Below, one piece after another: positions 33,774 through 37,171 of a stretch of DNA of 37,171 nt. The position numbers and the translations under genes were made by a program. The notes below the pieces were generated by a model, which saw nothing but the letters and a program-made list of their open reading frames with translations, was not told where the DNA came from and did no database searches. Where the stretch lies: contig NZ_CALTSY010000020.1 in the NCBI RefSeq assembly GCF_943908415.1, forward strand, positions 1 through 37,171. Direction: 5' to 3'. This stretch comes from an uncultured Anaerococcus sp. (GTDB lineage: Bacteria; Bacillota; Clostridia; Tissierellales; Peptoniphilaceae). Position 1 is the stretch's first letter. Every line of letters starts with the position of its first letter.

Positions 33774-35144
33774 GTGAGTAAAAATTTTATTTATGATAAA
33801 GTCTATACAGATATTAAAGAAAAAATTTTGGATGGTACATATAAAGAAGGTGATAAACTTCCATCTCTCAGAAATTTATCAATCAATGCTGGAATTTCAA
33901 AAAACTCAGTTATTCATGCTTATGAACTTTTGGAAATAGAAGGTTTGATTTGTCCTAAATATAGAAATGGATATTTTGTTAATGGAATAGATCCTTTAAA
34001 TAAGAGTATGAAAAATACTAATTTAAAAAAAGAAATAGTTGATAACTATAAAAAACCAAAATACGATTTTTCATTTAGTGGTGTTGGAGAAGAGTACTTT
34101 GATTATAAAAATCTAGGAAAATCTTTTAAAAATACAATAATTAAAGGTGATATGGAAATTACTAGTCAGGATGACCCTAAAGGAAGTCGTAGGTTGAGAA
34201 AATCTATAAAAAAATATCTTGATAATGCCAGGAACATTGATATCAATGAGAACCAAATAATAATAGCTCCAGGATCTTATGAACTATTCATGGTTATAAA
34301 ACTTTTATTTCCTGATAAAATATTTGGTTTTGAAAATCCAAGCTATCAATATACTCCAAATTCAATTTTTACAAATATAAACAATCTTCCTATGGAAGTT
34401 GGCTATAAAGGAGTTGTAGTTGAAAACATAGATAAAAAAATTGACCTTCCAGTAGTTACCCCATCAAGACAGTTCCCCTTGACACATTTTATGTCTTATC
34501 AAACTAGAGTGGCTTTACTTAATTGGGCTAATGAGAAGCGTGGTAGATATATTATTGAAAATGATTATGATGCGGAATTTAAGTATAATCTAGATAGAAT
34601 ACATCCATTAATGTCTATGGATGTAAATCATAAGGTGATTTATTTTGGAAATTTTTCTAGAACTATAAGTCCTGCTATCAGGATAAGCTATATGGTTTTA
34701 CCAGTGCATTTAATTAATGAATACAATGATAAACTTAATACGTTAAGATGTTCAGTATCGAATTTTGTTCAAGAAGCTGTTTCATACTTTATAGATGAAG
34801 GGCACTTTGAAAAACAAATCAACAGGATGAGAGTTCTTTATTCAAAGAAGTACGATTTTATAAATGAAAAAATTAAAAGGTCTAAATACATAAATATAAT
34901 TTCGACTAATCCTGGAATTTCATTTGTTATTGAAACTCCTCCTTTAGATAGTAGTGAATTAATGAAGAAATTAATAAGCAGGGGTGTAAAAATAAAACCT
35001 ATTAATAACTATACATATAATAAAAAACATTATGATAATAAATATTTAATTGGATTTGCTAAGCTTAGTTTTGATGAAATTAATGATGGCTTAGATATAA
35101 TAATTCAGGAAGTAAAAAACTTATTACCGTTAAACAAAGATTAA
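33774..35144 (+). CDS. MocR/PdxR-type regulator (GntR helix-turn-helix + aminotransferase fold)
   Basis: A 456-aa protein. The N-terminus is a GntR winged helix (GTYKEGDKLPSLRNLSINAG with the recognition helix ISKNSVIHAYELLE); a class I aminotransferase-like domain starts near residue 100. The PLP-contact Asp is kept in ENDYDAEF. The position of the Schiff-base lysine is changed: the family has FSKT-hydrophobic-P, here FSRTISPAIR with Arg296. Known relatives (PdxR, GabR, TauR) control PLP synthesis or amino-compound use. The GTG start follows AAAGG. Being divergent from pdxS-tnaA, it is the likely regulator of that locus. Confidence 0.88.
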   Translation: MSKNFIYDKVYTDIKEKILDGTYKEGDKLPSLRNLSINAGISKNSVIHAYELLEIEGLICPKYRNGYFVNGIDPLNKSMKNTNLKKEIVDNYKKPKYDFSFSGVGEEYFDYKNLGKSFKNTIIKGDMEITSQDDPKGSRRLRKSIKKYLDNARNIDINENQIIIAPGSYELFMVIKLLFPDKIFGFENPSYQYTPNSIFTNINNLPMEVGYKGVVVENIDKKIDLPVVTPSRQFPLTHFMSYQTRVALLNWANEKRGRYIIENDYDAEFKYNLDRIHPLMSMDVNHKVIYFGNFSRTISPAIRISYMVLPVHLINEYNDKLNTLRCSVSNFVQEAVSYFIDEGHFEKQINRMRVLYSKKYDFINEKIKRSKYINIISTNPGISFVIETPPLDSSELMKKLISRGVKIKPINNYTYNKKHYDNKYLIGFAKLSFDEINDGLDIIIQEVKNLLPLNKD

Positions 35145-35156
35145 TCTTTGTTTAAC
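35129..35156. terminator. 28-bp palindrome at the convergent gene ends
   Basis: GTTAAACAAAGATT followed by its exact complement, spanning the stop codon of the regulator and touching the stop codon of the carrier gene. Probably a bidirectional end signal, though it has no separate T-run. Confidence 0.6.
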
Positions 35157-36511
35157 TAACCAATTCCGCCAAAAATAATTCCTGCAATCAGTGCTACTAT
35201 AGTAAGTGTACAGTATAAATATTTACCCAGTGGTATAAACCAACTTCCCAATTCCTTTTTTCTACCTTTATTTACTTCGTGTAAGATTTCTTTTTTATCT
35301 AAAATCCAGAAGAACATAATACCTGCAAGTAGGGCACCTAGTGGAGCTATATATATACTCACCGCATCCATCCATTCTCCTACTATTCCTTGGATTAGGA
35401 TTGCAACAACTATACCTATAATATTTATAAGGGCAGCAGCATTAAATCTATGAAAGCTAAATTTTTCTTGCATATAGGCAACAGGAGCTTCATATAAATT
35501 TATGATTGAGCTTATACCAGCAAAAAGTATTGCTATATAAAATAAGATCATTATTATCCTGCCTCCATGCATTTGATTAAAAACATTTACTAAATATATA
35601 AACATTAATCCAGGCCCGCCCTCATTAAGGTCGGCATTTCCAACTGCCATGGCTGGTATAATAACAAGACTTGCTAGGATAGCTGAAAGTGTGTCAAAAA
35701 AAGCTACATTTCTTGCTGCAGAAGGTATGTCCTCATCGCTTGGTAGATAGGATCCATAGATTACAGATCCATTTCCCGCTATAGATAGGGAAAAGAAAGC
35801 TTGACCAAAGGCAAATACCCATAATTTTATATCCCTAAGTTTTGCGTAATCTATAGTAAATATATACTTATAACCACTTATAGCATTTGGCTGATTATAA
35901 ATATAAATACCAAGTCCTAAAAGTAAGAAGAATAGTATAGGCATAAGTATTTTATTAATTCTTTCGATTCCATTTGCTACTCCAAGTGACATAATAGAAA
36001 GAGAAATTATACCTGCTATTATAATCCAGCTATTATTATTAAAGCTTGATGCAGTATTAGCAAAAGTATCTCCTATAAGATTCATATCCGTGCCAAGAGA
36101 AGCAAGCTTACCATCTATAGCCATAAAGGTATATTTAAAAATCCAACCCATAACACAGGTATATCCTATAGCTAGAAATAGCGAACCTAAAACAGGAATT
36201 ATACCTAATTTTTCACCTAGCTTAGCTTTGCCTATACCCTTTGTAGCATATCCAAAAGCCCCAACAGGACCAGAGCCTGTTAGCCTACCTAGAGTATATT
36301 CTCCAATAACACCACTAGAGGCTATTAAAACTACAAATAAAATATAAGGGATAAAGAAACTTAAACCACCCCATAGGGATATCATTACTGGAAATCTCCA
36401 TATGTTACCCATACCTACAGCTGATCCTATAGATGCTAAGGTGAACCCCCGCTTACTTCTAAATCCATCCTTAATATTTAATTTATTATTTTTTTTTGAT
36501 TTTGAATTCAT
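35156..36511 (-). CDS. Sodium-dependent amino-acid transporter, NSS family (second paralog)
   Basis: A 451-aa NSS carrier closely similar throughout to the one at 29775-31115. It has GSAVGMGNIWRFP in segment 1, a GSVIYGSYLPSDEDIPSAARNVAF loop and the GGPGLMFIYLVNVF segment. The two probably arose by duplication and flank the tryptophanase locus. Substrates may differ (for example tryptophan and tyrosine); sequence alone does not tell. It has its own upstream region with an extended -10 (TGGTATAAT, minus strand near 36540). Confidence 0.9.
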   Translation of the reverse strand: MNSKSKKNNKLNIKDGFRSKRGFTLASIGSAVGMGNIWRFPVMISLWGGLSFFIPYILFVVLIASSGVIGEYTLGRLTGSGPVGAFGYATKGIGKAKLGEKLGIIPVLGSLFLAIGYTCVMGWIFKYTFMAIDGKLASLGTDMNLIGDTFANTASSFNNNSWIIIAGIISLSIMSLGVANGIERINKILMPILFFLLLGLGIYIYNQPNAISGYKYIFTIDYAKLRDIKLWVFAFGQAFFSLSIAGNGSVIYGSYLPSDEDIPSAARNVAFFDTLSAILASLVIIPAMAVGNADLNEGGPGLMFIYLVNVFNQMHGGRIIMILFYIAILFAGISSIINLYEAPVAYMQEKFSFHRFNAAALINIIGIVVAILIQGIVGEWMDAVSIYIAPLGALLAGIMFFWILDKKEILHEVNKGRKKELGSWFIPLGKYLYCTLTIVALIAGIIFGGIG

Positions 36512-36760
36512 AATAAGTCCTAACTGTTTTTAATCTATTATACCAAATTAACTAGGTGAATTACCAGTTATAATTATATAGTTTATAAAAATGTGAAAAT
36601 CAGATGAACAAAATAAAAGATATATTTATACTTACAAAAATTAAAAATATAAAAAAGATAGATGATATTACTTAATAAAATAAGTGCTTACTATATATAT
36701 TAATATGAGAGAACTTATAAGAGGATTATTAGTATTTATATATAAAAAATAAAAAAATAT
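36512..36760. other. AT-rich spacer, no gene seen
   Basis: Upstream region of the second carrier gene and of the tandem promoters. Apart from the carrier promoter near 36540 I see no gene or clear structure. Confidence 0.5.
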
Positions 36761-36789
36761 TTGACAATATAATTAATCAATAGTAATAT
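36761..36789 (+). promoter_or_regulatory. Tandem promoter P1 (rRNA-type)
   Basis: TTGACA (36761-36766), 17-bp spacer, TAATAT (36784-36789), preceded by an A/T tract. Confidence 0.7.
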
Positions 36790-36826
36790 TAATATCAACA
36801 CTTCTTAAGGCAATGTTAAAAAATAT

Positions 36827-36855
36827 TTGACATAAAACCTTACGTGGTGTATTAT
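36827..36855 (+). promoter_or_regulatory. Tandem promoter P2 (rRNA-type)
   Basis: TTGACA (36827-36832), 17-bp spacer, TATTAT (36850-36855), preceded by AAATAT as in P1 and P3. Confidence 0.8.
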
Positions 36856-36921
36856 TATAAAATACCGCACAAGCTTAGGATATTAATTCTAAGACAAAAC
36901 TTAAAAATATTGAAAAAATAT

Positions 36922-36950
36922 TTGACAAGTCAAAATAAAGGTGGTATTAT
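36922..36950 (+). promoter_or_regulatory. Tandem promoter P3 (rRNA-type)
   Basis: TTGACA (36922-36927), 17-bp spacer, TATTAT (36945-36950). The start point should be near 36957. Confidence 0.8.
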
Positions 36951-36956
36951 ATATAT

Positions 36957-37171
36957 TGTCGTTGAGATGCGACACAATGAACCAGATAAGTTAAATCTTA
37001 TCTACAAATAAATAATAATTAAACTTAAATCAATTTAATTTGAGTAACCTTAAAAATGATTCTATCTATATATAGATTAGGATAAAATTTAAATCACGCA
37101 TTGACAGATAAAGTTAATGTAAATGAAGAGCTTGAATCAAACAAAGCTTTTATGATTGAATAAGAACTACT
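36957..37171 (+). other. Probable rRNA operon leader, cut by the window end
   Basis: No coding frame is visible. A hairpin AGATAAG/CTTATCT with a 6-base loop lies near 36984-37003. Three tandem strong promoters followed by a non-coding leader are typical of a 16S rRNA operon, but the 16S 5' end itself is not reached, so this is inference. Confidence 0.5.

Overview
The window is AT-rich DNA from a Gram-positive anaerobe, most likely a member of the Peptoniphilaceae (Anaerococcus, Peptoniphilus or a relative). Supporting signs are strong AGGAG ribosome binding sites, Bacillota-type leaders (a T-box, a TPP riboswitch, a PerR box), lipoprotein signals, many A/T-rich terminators, and anaerobe traits such as tryptophanase, an extracellular flavin reductase and NSS amino-acid carriers. 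No marker gene fixes the genus. The right end stops in what looks like an rRNA operon leader, so it may be a contig edge at a repeated rRNA operon.

Layout. 1-3.6 kb: a decayed GIY-YIG/DUF4357 gene, a short-chain dehydrogenase, and a surface FMN/FAD reductase whose last residues are frameshifted. 4.0-8.1 kb: a complete arsenic operon (arsR, arsD, arsA, arsC, acr3) with a consensus promoter, a 20-bp palindromic operator and a second related site before arsD. 8.4-9.9 kb: a MetE-like methyltransferase behind a methionine-type T-box. 10.0-13.9 kb: an SdpI-family protein, then a small defence cassette (a structured RNA plus an AbiF-type HEPN protein) lying between two copies of the 3' end of ahpF, then ahpF and ahpC under a PerR-box promoter. 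14.3-17.6 kb: an unrecognised 566-residue protein and a CAP-domain protein interrupted by one in-frame stop. 17.8-22.7 kb: folC and a four-gene OpuC-type osmoprotectant ABC transporter. 22.8-25.0 kb: a thiamine-salvage operon (thiW, thiM, thiE) under a TPP riboswitch, and beside it a compact orphan RNA with its own promoter, three hairpins and a terminator. 25.1-29.7 kb: a divergent glycerate kinase, a rhomboid protease, a lipoprotein and PepF. 29.8-36.5 kb: a tryptophan or indole locus made of two NSS carriers, tryptophanase, PdxS without PdxT, and a divergent MocR-type regulator. 36.5-37.2 kb: three tandem consensus promoters typical of rRNA operons.

The main points of interest are the RNA-AbiF cassette with its duplicated ahpF end, the orphan RNA next to the thiamine operon, and the tryptophanase-PdxS-MocR locus, in which the regulator has Arg where the family has its PLP-binding Lys. 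All homology calls come from reading motifs by eye; no database search was run.
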